A stretch of 64,000 nt of DNA from assembly GCA_963934295.1 (NCBI GenBank), contig CAWVXY010000002.1:1-64000 (forward strand), in the 5' to 3' direction. The stretch's first letter is position 1. Every line of letters starts with the position of its first letter. A program made the translations under genes and the position numbers. This document shows, piece by piece, positions 1-9,654 of this stretch. The notes beneath the pieces were generated by a model that saw only the letters and a program-made list of their open reading frames with translations, had not been told where the DNA came from and made no database searches. This stretch comes from Seribacter sp963934295 (GTDB lineage Bacteria; Verrucomicrobiota; Verrucomicrobiia; Opitutales; Seribacteraceae).

Positions 1-1703
1 AGGACTTTCATGAAAAGTGGAAAGTCGAATTTTTCAGCATCCATGCTTTTTGTTTCAGGCCAGGATGGTAGGTTTTGGAAAACTTCAGCCTTTCCAAAGA
101 TTAGATCTTCCATTGATAATGAACCTATTTTTAAACCGGTTAAGTTTTTGGTTAAATCAGTTTTTATAATTATGGAGGTTGGGGTGGGGCTTTCCGGATT
201 AAGTAAGGACATAGGGTAACTTGTACCTCCCTTAATCGTTTGTGATGGGGAGAGCCAAAGTGGTTTATCATTCAATAGATAGGACAGGAATATTTCCCTA
301 CCTTTGGCTGTACCCATATATGGGCTTTCAAAAAAACGATTTCCTTCAGCGAGCATTTTATCCTGAGTGGAAGAAAAGTTTAAATTAAAATTGTATACGA
401 AACCACCTGTTTCAATATCCCTTTTAATGGTAAATTGAGGGACAGGAAATACACCGGGAGCATTAAAACGGATCGATTGATTTAAATCCTGGGAATAGAG
501 GTTTGATTTCCCATCGTCTGTTCGGTAGGCGAATAGGGTATTCTGCTCCTTCTGTACATGAATTTCTAATTTCTTTTCCTTTTTTGAAATACCAATAAAT
601 GCCACTGTCTGTGTAGTCTTACCGGATTTATCTTCTTTTGCCCAGTTGAGCTTAGTAAACAGGCTATCTTGATCGGAGTCTATTTGATCAATTGCAGAGC
701 CAATTGCTTCGAGAAGTAATTTTTTTCTATTCTCTTCAAATTGTATCCCGTTAGCAAAGGATTGAGCGGTCTTGCCCCATTCTGCCATGACCTTATTTTC
801 TGAATCTGTGGGTATCTGTGAGAGGGTCTTGACGGCGAGATCAGAATTACCATCGAGTCTTTGAGCGGTTCCCAAAAAAGTCTGTACATCTGCCTGTTTG
901 CCCACTTTGGGAGGGAGTAAGGCAATAGCTTCCAATGCTTTTTCAATATTTTGTGGTTTCCCAAAGAGAGCCTGCTTAAGTTGTATCGCGATTACTTCCT
1001 CTGATTTTTTTTCCTCGTTTGATAATTGAGCGAGATAAAAGGCAGTGGCAAAATCTGCGTCCTTTCCCGAATATTTACTTAGGGAGGAAAGTTTTTCAAC
1101 AATGCTGGAATCTGAAAGAGCAATGGTTGCAATTTTAGCAAAGCCGTTATTTTTCTCTGCCTCAATAGATAATCCTTTTGCCGAACTTTTCTTAATTTCT
1201 TCCACCCCTGCTTTTTCCGCAAGAAGATGAGCACGTAAGCGTAAGGATGTATCTGCCAAAAATTGAGGTCCACGGATACGGGCAGTTAAAATTAATGCCC
1301 TGCAATAAGCAGTCGCAAAATCCACATTGGCTAGGTCACCAAAAGTCGCTTTATCTATGAAAATATTTTTCAAGACTTTGGAGTCCTTTTCAAAGGAGGA
1401 AATGAAATGAAGGGTTGGTAGGCTTTGGGGGTATTTTAATAAAAGTTTAGATATTCCATCATTTATGGCTTCAACCTCTCTGGATACTTTTGCCACCATT
1501 AAATAATCAAATGCCAAACGGGGAGCCTCGATTGCATCGGGTTTGTCATCAAGAAATTTCCTGGCCTCAATCAAAAAACCTTCAGCATTCGAATCTTTCA
1601 GATAATCCTCATAAAATGGAATTCGGTTTTCTTCTGCGTCTATGGATACTGCAATCGTAAGGAAACATATTATTAAAGTGAATATTTTGGAAGGAAAGTT
1701 CAT
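1..1703 (-). CDS. Secreted protein of unknown function, C-terminus outside the window
   Basis: An open frame starts at ATG 1703-1701 and runs without a stop off the left edge, giving about 567 visible residues. The first ~24 residues (MNFPSKIFTLIIICFLTIAVS...) look like a Sec signal peptide. The next ~300 residues are helix-rich and Ala/Leu/Lys-rich, like a TPR/solenoid protein ('KALEAIALLPPKVGKQADV'). The last ~230 visible residues look beta-rich. I recognise no catalytic motif. It lies 47 bases downstream of hemL on the same strand and may be the last member of a nadE-hemL unit. A periplasmic or exported role is inferred only from the signal peptide. The frame is clear because it stays open for 1.7 kb; the function is unknown. 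Confidence 0.8.
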   Translation of the reverse strand, partial: MNFPSKIFTLIICFLTIAVSIDAEENRIPFYEDYLKDSNAEGFLIEARKFLDDKPDAIEAPRLAFDYLMVAKVSREVEAINDGISKLLLKYPQSLPTLHFISSFEKDSKVLKNIFIDKATFGDLANVDFATAYCRALILTARIRGPQFLADTSLRLRAHLLAEKAGVEEIKKSSAKGLSIEAEKNNGFAKIATIALSDSSIVEKLSSLSKYSGKDADFATAFYLAQLSNEEKKSEEVIAIQLKQALFGKPQNIEKALEAIALLPPKVGKQADVQTFLGTAQRLDGNSDLAVKTLSQIPTDSENKVMAEWGKTAQSFANGIQFEENRKKLLLEAIGSAIDQIDSDQDSLFTKLNWAKEDKSGKTTQTVAFIGISKKEKKLEIHVQKEQNTLFAYRTDDGKSNLYSQDLNQSIRFNAPGVFPVPQFTIKRDIETGGFVYNFNLNFSSTQDKMLAEGNRFFESPYMGTAKGREIFLSYLLNDKPLWLSPSQTIKGGTSYPMSLLNPESPTPTSIIIKTDLTKNLTGLKIGSLSMEDLIFGKAEVFQNLPSWPETKSMDAEKFDFPLFMKV

Positions 1704-1750
1704 TAAATTCTTTTCTCTAAAGGTGTTAAATCTGTCAACGGGAATAAGGA

Positions 1751-3028
1751 CTAAATTGTAGCGAAAGCTTTTTTAAATATGTCCAAGGTTTTTGAAATAT
1801 CATTTTCCAAGTGAGCGTTACTAATAAAACAGGTTTCATAGGGAGAGGGGGGAAGATAAACACCCTTTGCCAAGCAATATTGAAATAGTTTCTTAAAGTG
1901 TTCCCCCTCGGATGAAATGGCATCTTCAAAATTACGAACTGGATTCTCGTTGAAAAACAAACAATACATTGAGCCCACTTGTGGTACTTGTAGAGGGATT
2001 GAATATTCCCGGGCAATTTCCTGAATTCCAATTGCGAGTTGTTTGCCCAGACTTTCAAGGCGACCGTAGGGCATGGATTCTTTGAGCAATTTAAGGGAAG
2101 CAATTCCTGCTGCCATCGCAAGTGGATTACCGCTCAATGTACCAGCCTGGTACACAGGACCAAGAGGGGCAAGGAAGTCCATGATCTCGGCTTTCCCCCC
2201 AAAGGCTCCAACCGGAAGCCCACCGCCAATGATTTTGCCCATCGCGGTCAGGTCGGGGGTCACCCCGGTCTTCTCCTGGACGCCCCCAAGGGCAAGTCGA
2301 AAGCCAGTCATGACTTCATCAAAAATGAGCACCGCTTGGTTATGATCACAAATTTTTCTTAAAGCCTCTAGGTATCCTTCATCTGGAAGGATTAATCCAC
2401 AATTGGCTGGGTAGGGTTCCACGATAATAGCTGCTATTCCTTCTTCGCTTTGGGAAAAGGCATTTTCAACGGCAGTTATATCATTGTAGGGAAGGACAAT
2501 GGTTTCTTTTGCAAAGCTTTCAGGAATGCCGGCACTATCGGGATTGCCCAAGGTGAGAGCTCCGGAACCAGCTTTTACAAGAAGACTATCCACATGACCA
2601 TGGTAGCAACCAGCAAATTTAATAATTTTTGATTTTCCGGTAAAGCCTCGGGCGAGTCGAATACTGGACATGGTAGCTTCGGTACCACTATTGCACATTC
2701 TAATCTTTTCGACCGAAGGAACGATTTCCACCAATAACTCGGCCATTTCAACCTCATCGGGACCGGGAGTTCCGAAACTGGTGCCTTTCGCAAGTGCTTC
2801 AGATACGGCTTCCCTGATAGCCGGATGGTCGTGTCCATGAATAGCCGGTCCCCAAGTGCATACATAATCTATTAATTCCTGATCATCTGCAGTTATTAAA
2901 CGGGAACCTTTTGCCTGTTTTGTAAAAAAAGGGGTTCCCCCAACTGCACGAAAAGCCCGCACGGGGGAGTTTACCCCACCGGGGATGATTTTTTTAGCTC
3001 GATCAAAAAGTTCCTGTGATTGATTCAT
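1751..3028 (-). CDS. hemL: Glutamate-1-semialdehyde 2,1-aminomutase
   Basis: This PLP enzyme converts glutamate-1-semialdehyde to 5-aminolevulinate, the committed C5-pathway step to heme and other tetrapyrroles, in the cytoplasm. At 425 residues it has the normal length. The N-terminus 'LFDRAKKIIPGGVNSPVRAF' is diagnostic. The PLP-anchoring lysine is K265 in 'AMGKIIGGGLPVGAFGG', with the PLP-contact Asp in 'LIFDEVMTGFR' (D237). 'NSGTEATMSSIRLARG' is the phosphate-binding segment. It begins with ATG 9 bases after the nadE stop, so the two are probably cotranscribed. It indicates C5-type rather than Shemin-type ALA synthesis. No anomaly is seen. Confidence 0.97.
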   Translation of the reverse strand: MNQSQELFDRAKKIIPGGVNSPVRAFRAVGGTPFFTKQAKGSRLITADDQELIDYVCTWGPAIHGHDHPAIREAVSEALAKGTSFGTPGPDEVEMAELLVEIVPSVEKIRMCNSGTEATMSSIRLARGFTGKSKIIKFAGCYHGHVDSLLVKAGSGALTLGNPDSAGIPESFAKETIVLPYNDITAVENAFSQSEEGIAAIIVEPYPANCGLILPDEGYLEALRKICDHNQAVLIFDEVMTGFRLALGGVQEKTGVTPDLTAMGKIIGGGLPVGAFGGKAEIMDFLAPLGPVYQAGTLSGNPLAMAAGIASLKLLKESMPYGRLESLGKQLAIGIQEIAREYSIPLQVPQVGSMYCLFFNENPVRNFEDAISSEGEHFKKLFQYCLAKGVYLPPSPYETCFISNAHLENDISKTLDIFKKAFATI

Positions 3029-3037
3029 AAATAATGA

Positions 3038-4660
3038 TTAATTTGCGTATTTTTGTACAATGGGGATTCTCCTCCCAACACCGAATGCAAGAGGGGTTGT
3101 TTTAATTCCAGGAGCAGCCTGGTTTCTTTTGTATTCGTTTATATCAACAAGCCGGGTGATTTTTTGAACGATTTCCTCATCAAATCCATTCTTGATCATC
3201 GTTTCAATTGATTTTCCTTCTTCGATGTAGGATTGAAGAATCGCGTCTAGGATATCATATTCGGGCAGGGAATCACTGTCTTTTTGATCGGGTCGCAGTT
3301 CAGCCGAAGGAGGTTTTTCAATGGTGTTTACCGGGATCACAATTTGATCCTGGTTCAAATGCCTGGCGAGTTTAAAAACCTGAGTTTTGGGAACATCTGA
3401 AATAACTGCCAACCCACCGCACATATCCCCGTAAAGGGTACAATAGCCTACTGCGAGTTCACTTTTATTTCCTGTAGTTAAAAGAAGTGCACCCAGTTTA
3501 TTGGAGACCGCCATAAGGAGCAGTCCTCGGGAACGGGCCTGTATGTTTTCTTCAGTTACATCCGTGGCTCGGTTTTCAAAAATGGGTTGGAGTTCGGAGT
3601 TGGCGGAATCAACTATACTTTGGATGGGCAGGGTATGATAGGTAATGCCTAAATTTTCAGCCAACTTGGCAGCATCATCCTTGCTATGATTACTGGAAAT
3701 AGAAGAGGGCAGGCTTATGCCGATGATATTTTCACTACCCAAAGCTTCGACGGCAATAGCAGCTGTTACCGCGGAATCGATTCCTCCACTTAAACCAATC
3801 AAACCTTTAGAAAAGCCGCTTTTGTGAGCATAGTCCCGTACACCTAAGACAAGTGCTTTTCGTAGGCTTTCCATGGGAATATCGGGTGAATGAGGTGATT
3901 CATTTATATCACTCAAGTCATGGACTTCTATTCTTTCCATAAATGAATCGGATATGGAAACGGGGCCTCCCGCACGATTAACTGATATGGACATTCCGTC
4001 AAAAACGAGTTCATCATTTCCACCGACTGCATTTAGATAAACGATGGGACAATCGCATTTTTTTGCCACTTCGCCCAATAATTCGATGCGGTGTCTATCC
4101 TTATTGAGGTGCCAGGGACTCGCTGATAAATTTAGTAATAAATCAGGTTTGTGTCCGGCAATTTCATCAATTGGATCCGATTGGTATTCACCTTGTCGAA
4201 TATTCCAGATGTCTTCACAAATCGTAACCGCAATATTTTTATCTTTATACTGAATGAAAAAGTCTTTTTCTCCAGGTTTGAAATAACGGGTTTCGTCAAA
4301 AACATCATAAGTGGGGAGCAGACGTTTATGAAAAGTTTGTTTAACCGTACCATCTTCACACCATGCTGCGGCGTTGTAAAAAAATTGTTTTTGAGCATGT
4401 GTGTTTTTCTCAGGGAAACCAATGACGGCGGGAACAGGACCCGTCGATGCAGCGAAGACTTGTAGGGCATCCTTCAAGTCATCACCAAATTTCTCTTTGA
4501 GAAGTAGGTCGCGTGGGGGGTAACCGCAAAGGAATAATTCTGGGTAAACAACGAGGTCCACTCCTTGCCCAATAAGCTGTTCGTAGGCATCCATAGCAAG
4601 GGCAAGATTGCCAGCCACATCCCCAACGGTTGGATTCAATTGTGCAATCCCAATTCTCAT
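3038..4660 (-). CDS. nadE: Glutamine-dependent NAD+ synthetase
   Basis: This two-domain enzyme amidates nicotinic acid adenine dinucleotide to NAD+, using ammonia from glutamine. The N-terminal nitrilase-type glutaminase (residues ~1-260) shows the Glu-Lys-Cys triad: Glu in 'LVVYPELFLCGYPPRD', Lys in 'FHKRLLPTYDVFDE' and Cys in 'IAVTICEDIWN'. The C-terminal synthetase domain carries the PP-loop 'GLSGGIDSAVTAAIAVEALG', and 'LLTTGNKSELAVGYCTLYGD' is typical. I place the start at ATG 4660 ('MRIGIAQLNPTVGD', the usual family start, 540 residues). An in-frame ATG at 4708 would add 16 residues and overlap the divergent maf gene by 6 bases. The promoters of both genes must lie in this very small gap or inside the neighbouring frame. 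Confidence 0.95.
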   Translation of the reverse strand: MRIGIAQLNPTVGDVAGNLALAMDAYEQLIGQGVDLVVYPELFLCGYPPRDLLLKEKFGDDLKDALQVFAASTGPVPAVIGFPEKNTHAQKQFFYNAAAWCEDGTVKQTFHKRLLPTYDVFDETRYFKPGEKDFFIQYKDKNIAVTICEDIWNIRQGEYQSDPIDEIAGHKPDLLLNLSASPWHLNKDRHRIELLGEVAKKCDCPIVYLNAVGGNDELVFDGMSISVNRAGGPVSISDSFMERIEVHDLSDINESPHSPDIPMESLRKALVLGVRDYAHKSGFSKGLIGLSGGIDSAVTAAIAVEALGSENIIGISLPSSISSNHSKDDAAKLAENLGITYHTLPIQSIVDSANSELQPIFENRATDVTEENIQARSRGLLLMAVSNKLGALLLTTGNKSELAVGYCTLYGDMCGGLAVISDVPKTQVFKLARHLNQDQIVIPVNTIEKPPSAELRPDQKDSDSLPEYDILDAILQSYIEEGKSIETMIKNGFDEEIVQKITRLVDINEYKRNQAAPGIKTTPLAFGVGRRIPIVQKYAN

Positions 4661-4702
4661 CCTGTTGCCATGGTTTGAAAAGACGTCATAAGTAAAATCA
4701 TT

Positions 4703-5308
4703 ATGCAAAATTTTGTCGAAAAAGCGAACAAGAAGGGTTCTTTTCCCTTTATTCTTGGCTCCGGCTCTCCACGTCGTAGGGAATTACTAGGGCAAATCAT
4801 GTCTGATTATTCCGTTGAGGTTTCAGATGCGGAGGAAATATTCTCCCATCCCGAGGGAACGCTTGCTTTGGTAATGAAAAATGCCCGTATAAAGGCATCT
4901 TCAGTGGCTCAATCCAATTTGCAACATTGGGTTTTAGGTGCTGATACCTTAGTTGCATTGGAAGAGCGGGTTTTTGGGAAACCTAAATCAGTTGGAGAGG
5001 CAACGGAAATGCTTCAATTTCTTAGTGGTCAAACCCATCAGGTGAGTACTGGTTTGTGCTTGATCAATAAAACTCTTGATTATGAAGAGACTCGAGTGGA
5101 GACCAGTCAGGTCACTTTTAAAGAAATTAATGATTTAACGATTGAAGAATATTTTAATGAAGTTAATCCCCTCGACAAGGCGGGAGGTTATGCCATTCAG
5201 ACCCGCCCCGATTTAATTGTAGAAAAATTTGAGGGATCGCGTTCCAATGTGATTGGGTTACCCCTTCAAATGCTCGGAAAGTGGTTGGCCGAGTTGGATA
5301 TTATTTAA
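4703..5308 (+). CDS. maf: Maf-family nucleoside triphosphate pyrophosphatase
   Basis: Maf/YhdE-type proteins hydrolyse dTTP, UTP or modified nucleotides to monophosphates, as house-cleaning enzymes or in division control. The 201-residue product has the family N-terminal motif 'ILGSGSPRRRELLGQI' (residues ~18-33), 'GADTLVALEERVFGKP' and 'DKAGGYAIQ', which form the nucleotide pocket. The start ATG 4703 sits head-to-head with nadE. It converges on the 940-residue secreted protein with an 18-base gap and no clear terminator. Which nucleotide is preferred (YhdE-like versus YceF-like) cannot be read with certainty. Confidence 0.93.
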   Translation: MQNFVEKANKKGSFPFILGSGSPRRRELLGQIMSDYSVEVSDAEEIFSHPEGTLALVMKNARIKASSVAQSNLQHWVLGADTLVALEERVFGKPKSVGEATEMLQFLSGQTHQVSTGLCLINKTLDYEETRVETSQVTFKEINDLTIEEYFNEVNPLDKAGGYAIQTRPDLIVEKFEGSRSNVIGLPLQMLGKWLAELDII

Positions 5309-5326
5309 TAAAAATCTCCAGTTGCT

Positions 5327-8149
5327 TCAGGGTGCTCCATTTTCAGTATCACTTTTTTCCTCGATTGCAGCCTGTGCACGTAAGCCGTCATTTTCAAAAG
5401 TCAGCCCGAAGTCAACTTTTCCGAATGGGTTGAGTAATCCAATTCCTTTATTGGGCATGCTAGGCTTGCCCGGGTGCCCGAAGATGCTTGATTCATAAGT
5501 CTGGAATTTTTGATTCCACCTATACTTTCCGCCGCCGGGGCATTGAAGCTCGGTTTGCCAAACTTTAAGGTGGTAGGATGGGGCATTCGTTTTTCCTAAT
5601 TGAGTCCTCCATTCGTTCAAGGCATGAAGGTTTGTCCATGATTGCCGTTGGAAGCGTTTGAGACTCTCTCTTTGGAAGATTCCATCAACAATTTCGATCA
5701 GCGGGTTCTTGGCAAAAAATGCAGAGCTTTTTCCTGCCCATGGTGCGACAGTTTGATTAGCGACTTCAGATCGGCGAAGCAGATTGCGGTCAATTGCCTG
5801 TTTAATTATTTTTTCACTTAAGCTTACGGTGAGTGATTTGGATGAGGGTACATAGTAAAGTGCAATTGGGGCGGATCCCTCCTTCATTAAATCGTCCTCG
5901 AGATTTTTTCCCGGGGCAATTTTTACATAGCCTTGTTTCTTGTGTGAATGGTTGGACCAAACCGTCATTCCGGGAGCGGTCTGCTCGAGCCAGGCTCGAA
6001 AGCCTGCAAGGAAAGCTGTTAACTTGAAGGGATTTCGAACTTCAACATTAAGTGCGACCGGAATTCGCCCCCAGTTTTTCTCTAAGAATTCTTCCGCTTC
6101 CTTTTCCCCTCCGGTTGAGAAGGCATGGCCCAACTCGTTGAAAAAGGAAGATTGATCCAAATATAAAGAGTATGACTTTCCAATCCAGCTAAATGCACCT
6201 GCACCTAAAGAGGGTGCCATAATTGAAGCGAAATTACTTGCCTGTTTCAACTCAGGTGAGTCCATGTCCAGCGCGGTGACCCAGTGGAGAAGGGCTTCCG
6301 GGTGTGGGTCGCCTGATAAGTCCTTAAGTTTTACATCGCCTGCGGTGCTGATCATTCGACGGTAATCAGATCCGCCTATTAGAGGAAGGATGGTGAGGTC
6401 GCCCGAAATCTTTCCGTCTTTAAGTGCAATGCGGGCGGCAATCGGGTCAAAATATTTTGACCAATGACTTTGATAACGGTCGCGAAAAAAGATGTATGCA
6501 CGTTTCTCTTCTTCTGTGATTTTCTGAATCCCAAGATCTTCGACTGAACGGAGAAAAGCAAGATTGCCAAAGCGGGGACTATGAACGCGGCCATTGATAA
6601 CTTTAACTTTTCCGAGTTCAGGAAAATCTTTCAGGTTGAGTGCAGTGCTTGATTCATGTCGTGCTTGTAATTCAGCAAGTTCGGAGGAGGCACGGGTTCG
6701 GCGGGATGCTCCAATGCGCCATTCTGGACCACACCAACGACGGATGGTGGCATCTGAGATAAGAACGAATGCATGTTCGTGTTGTGCGGGTGGGCGAAGA
6801 TAGCGAGTCCGGAAATAATGGTATTCTTCAAGTGAGGATAGGCTTGTTTTCTTGTCTTGAGAGACTTGGATTATGTTCTTTAATTGATTGAGTGAATTTG
6901 TGACCACCACGATATTTTTAGCTACGGTTGCGGAATACGATTTAATCATGTCTCCCGGAGCAACGAGCCCAACATATTTTACTCCAGAGAGGATACCGCT
7001 AACATTTTTTGCACTTTTATTCTTTTGGGAAGATTCGAGTCTACGAAGTGCCAAAGCAGCAACAAGGGCTTCGGTTTGCTTGGCCTCGAATAGTACGGTA
7101 AGCGAGGTTCCGGTGCGTAGAAATGGATCGCTTCCAGTCATTGCCACTGAGGAGATTAGTTTGGGGCCAAGTACACGACTGAGTTCGGTGTCCGGAAGGC
7201 AGAGTTGATCCCGGTATTTTTCCCGTGATCGGGCACTTTCGGCCCGGCCTTCACTCAATCGAAGGAGGGGGGTGCCCAAGAGTGTGGCTTTATCCATTAC
7301 TTCAATCATAGATTGGAAAGTGGGGAAAAAGAGAGCATGCTGATCGGATGGGAGGGCATTTGCCAAAGGGTCAAGCTCGGGTTTGGCGTCTCCAATCAAC
7401 TCTTTCCATGGCATTTCATCTATAGTAATACCTTTGATTAAAGAAATTGGAATTGTCCGGTTTTGCTCATCGCTGGAGAGGCGTAACTCCCGATCGAGTT
7501 GAAGGTTTTCGCTGATCGCGCGTCCTCCGGAGAATAAATCCATCTGTCTTTCCATTCCACGCTTGCGAACCGGACGAATATTTCGAGTTGCGTGATTATG
7601 TTGATGTTTATGTTCATCCTTAGGAAGAAGAATCTTTAACCTATTAGATGCCATTTCGGACTGATGGCGGAACCAGGCTGTGCCGGGTACACTGAGTTTC
7701 TGAAGTTTTTGATAGTATGCTAATTTATTTTTTTGGTAGGTTGCTTCGCTCTTTTTTTCTGGTGTAAAGTTCTTGGCATTTTTACGATCAAAGGTGAAGG
7801 GATGTTCGCTTAGTTCATTATCCTTGTTCGGAATAAAAAGTGATCCATTTACAATCGGCTTTGGATTGAACAGGCAGATGCGCAATGCACTTGTGGGTAA
7901 GTTGGTTGGGCTGCTTCCTTGGCTGACCATATGAATAAAAGATCTTTCTGCATCGGATGTTCGCAAATAAGCCGAGGGCGGAGTTATCCACTTGCGTAAT
8001 TCTCTCAAATATTTTCGGCGTACATCAAAAGTACGGGGAGTTTCCTGTCCGTCTTCAAAGGTTAGATCTTCGACTTGTAGGGAGAGAAAATTTTGGGCTT
8101 GTCCAAAAAGTGGGACTAAGGGAAGGAGTAATAAAATATATTTATTCAT
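5327..8149 (-). CDS. Large secreted protein of unknown function (940 aa)
   Basis: The product begins with a clear signal peptide (MNKYILLLLPLVPLFGQAQ) and continues without further membrane segments, so it is probably periplasmic or exported. The middle region (~300-560) contains beta-rich segments such as 'VAMTGSDPFLRTGTSLTVLF' and 'YVGLVAPGDMIKSYSATVAK', and a Trp/Arg cluster 'RRWCGPEWRIGASRRTR'. I have a weak impression of large uncharacterised secreted proteins in Planctomycetes/Verrucomicrobia with this layout, but I cannot name a Pfam family. There is no catalytic motif I trust. It follows two lipoprotein genes on the same strand (one broken), which may form one envelope unit. Start ATG 8149 is chosen because it begins the signal peptide; no good Shine-Dalgarno precedes it. 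Confidence 0.8.
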   Translation of the reverse strand: MNKYILLLLPLVPLFGQAQNFLSLQVEDLTFEDGQETPRTFDVRRKYLRELRKWITPPSAYLRTSDAERSFIHMVSQGSSPTNLPTSALRICLFNPKPIVNGSLFIPNKDNELSEHPFTFDRKNAKNFTPEKKSEATYQKNKLAYYQKLQKLSVPGTAWFRHQSEMASNRLKILLPKDEHKHQHNHATRNIRPVRKRGMERQMDLFSGGRAISENLQLDRELRLSSDEQNRTIPISLIKGITIDEMPWKELIGDAKPELDPLANALPSDQHALFFPTFQSMIEVMDKATLLGTPLLRLSEGRAESARSREKYRDQLCLPDTELSRVLGPKLISSVAMTGSDPFLRTGTSLTVLFEAKQTEALVAALALRRLESSQKNKSAKNVSGILSGVKYVGLVAPGDMIKSYSATVAKNIVVVTNSLNQLKNIIQVSQDKKTSLSSLEEYHYFRTRYLRPPAQHEHAFVLISDATIRRWCGPEWRIGASRRTRASSELAELQARHESSTALNLKDFPELGKVKVINGRVHSPRFGNLAFLRSVEDLGIQKITEEEKRAYIFFRDRYQSHWSKYFDPIAARIALKDGKISGDLTILPLIGGSDYRRMISTAGDVKLKDLSGDPHPEALLHWVTALDMDSPELKQASNFASIMAPSLGAGAFSWIGKSYSLYLDQSSFFNELGHAFSTGGEKEAEEFLEKNWGRIPVALNVEVRNPFKLTAFLAGFRAWLEQTAPGMTVWSNHSHKKQGYVKIAPGKNLEDDLMKEGSAPIALYYVPSSKSLTVSLSEKIIKQAIDRNLLRRSEVANQTVAPWAGKSSAFFAKNPLIEIVDGIFQRESLKRFQRQSWTNLHALNEWRTQLGKTNAPSYHLKVWQTELQCPGGGKYRWNQKFQTYESSIFGHPGKPSMPNKGIGLLNPFGKVDFGLTFENDGLRAQAAIEEKSDTENGAP

Positions 8150-8251
8150 GGGAAGGTTCGGTTTTTTTTATGATTTAACTTAATTTGTAATTTGAAGGGG
8201 GGTATTATTTAGGTCGAGGAAATTATCTATTGGATTATCGGATCGAAATGA

Positions 8252-8675
8252 TTAAATGGTATTGATCCCCTTGAAAGTTTTTCCACCGCTAGTGTAGTTC
8301 CATGGTTTATTCGTTTTTTGTAATAATAAGTAAGTGGGTCCGTCTGCATTTTTCTCCACTTGTAAAAACTCAGAGACACTGACAAAGCGACAATGAAAAC
8401 TGGTACTATATCTATGGATTCTTAGACTTCGATTCTTAAAGCTTTCAGGCTCTCTTTGATGAGGGACTAGTGCTGTTGGGTAGAGCGACACTTTGTAATC
8501 CCCTTTTACGCCATCGGGGTAAGCTCATGGTGTGTGTTATTTCGGTGCTATTCTTATCGGATGCCTCCAATTTTAGGGCTGCTGATTCAATATCATAGGC
8601 CAAGCGGGTAGCCTCATCTGAGCAAGCTCCAAGGCCAAGCAATAATACCAGCAGGAGTGTCTTTAACAAAATCAT
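8252..8675 (-). pseudogene. Small lipoprotein split by a +1 frameshift
   Basis: Translation from ATG 8675 gives a lipoprotein signal (MILLKTLLLVLLLGLGAC, lipobox LGAC, Cys18) and runs to a stop at 8445. In the -1-corrected frame, coding continues past that point as '...DGVKGDYKVSLYP...' to a stop at 8252. The two frames join naturally if one base is removed from the four-C run on the coding strand (8516-8519, shown as gggg on the plus strand). The text then reads 'THTMSLPDGVKGDYKVSLYP', and the whole gene is 140 codons plus stop. The downstream part ends in a protein-like segment ('FLQVEKNADGPTYLLLQKT'). It may be a recent pseudogene, a sequencing or assembly error, or phase variation. Function unknown. 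Confidence 0.7.
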
Positions 8676-8706
8676 CGGGTTAAGATGAGCGGAATTATTC
8701 TATTTT

Positions 8707-9492
8707 TTAAGCTTGTTTTGATTTTTTCATTAGTTTTTTCATCATCTGTTGAACTTCCGGTATAAGTTTGATCACCGTAGAGACCTGGTTTTTGTCAGCC
8801 AGGTTTCTTGAATTGTCGCGATAGGTCTGACTTGCGGAAAATTCAGTGGCGTTTAATGTGGCACTTGCCGTGCCGTAGGGATACCCGTTTCGTACATCAA
8901 GTAAAAGTGCGTTGGCGAAACCGGATGTTTCTATTTCGCGTGATGGGACAAAATATCCGCCTATAATCGTCCAGTTCGCAACTGAAGAAGCAAGTTTAGT
9001 TGTTTTTGTCTCGGAGAAAACTTCGTAAATAAGTACATAGTCTAAGTGTTGCCTTGCCGCCCCGAGCCGGATTTTACGGAATATGTCAGAAGGGCTATCC
9101 TTTGATTTGCCATTCGTTTTTCGGGGCGTGTAGACCATTTCCGCGATCATTGGGTTTACCGGAATGAAATCGCCCAATTCATCACCCATCGTACTTCTTG
9201 ATTCTTCCCATGCCTCGACTTCCTGGACTGATAAGTTCGTTATTCTGCCGTTGAAAAGTTTTACTAAACCGATCCTTGATGGAAACTGTATGGAAGGTTC
9301 AATGCTAGCTATTGCCTTAACCTCTTCGTTCAGATCGCTTGCATTCGTTTCAGTCGCATCGTAATTAGCGTAGTTCGACAAATATTTTTTACCGGACGTC
9401 ATTTGAATGGAGTGAGTCTGGCAACTAATTGATGCTAGAGATAAAGCAATTAATAGTCCGATTTGTATAGTTCTTTTTTTCATTTTTTGCAT
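8707..9492 (-). CDS. Putative lipoprotein of unknown function
   Basis: The 261-residue product starts with a lipoprotein-type signal (KKRTIQIGLLIALSLASISC). Cys24, or Cys21 if the second ATG at 9483 is used, is the likely lipidated residue; the lipobox is imperfect because Ser replaces the usual aliphatic at -3. The mature part contains 'QHLDYVLIYEVFSETKTTKL' and 'IIGGYFVPSREIETSGFANA', resembling uncharacterised envelope proteins with a mixed alpha/beta domain. It is the first gene of a minus-strand set (this gene, the broken lipoprotein, the 940-residue protein). It is divergent from the sigma-54-type activator across a 162-base gap, so that activator could control it, but I see no -24/-12 promoter there. 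Confidence 0.75.
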   Translation of the reverse strand: MQKMKKRTIQIGLLIALSLASISCQTHSIQMTSGKKYLSNYANYDATETNASDLNEEVKAIASIEPSIQFPSRIGLVKLFNGRITNLSVQEVEAWEESRSTMGDELGDFIPVNPMIAEMVYTPRKTNGKSKDSPSDIFRKIRLGAARQHLDYVLIYEVFSETKTTKLASSVANWTIIGGYFVPSREIETSGFANALLLDVRNGYPYGTASATLNATEFSASQTYRDNSRNLADKNQVSTVIKLIPEVQQMMKKLMKKSKQA

Positions 9493-9654
9493 ATGTTAAT
9501 TTTATAAAATCTACCATTATGATTAACATTTATTATGCCAGCTTTATTGCCTTAATTTAAGTGTTTGGCTGTTAAGGTTTTATGAAAAATCTATTGGTTT
9601 TGCTTTAACTTTCGTGTTTCATTAAATGTTATTTTGTGTTACATAATTTGTAAT

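Noticed and set aside
2039..2362. 107-codon plus-strand frame opposite hemL
   Set aside because: Shadow of hemL codon structure; a basic, low-quality protein without domain features.
9493..9654. Sigma-54 promoter or CCTTAA/TTAAGG operator in the bEBP gap
   Set aside because: GG/GC spacing for a -24/-12 promoter is wrong, and the half-sites at 9550-9555 and 9572-9577 are short enough to occur by chance.
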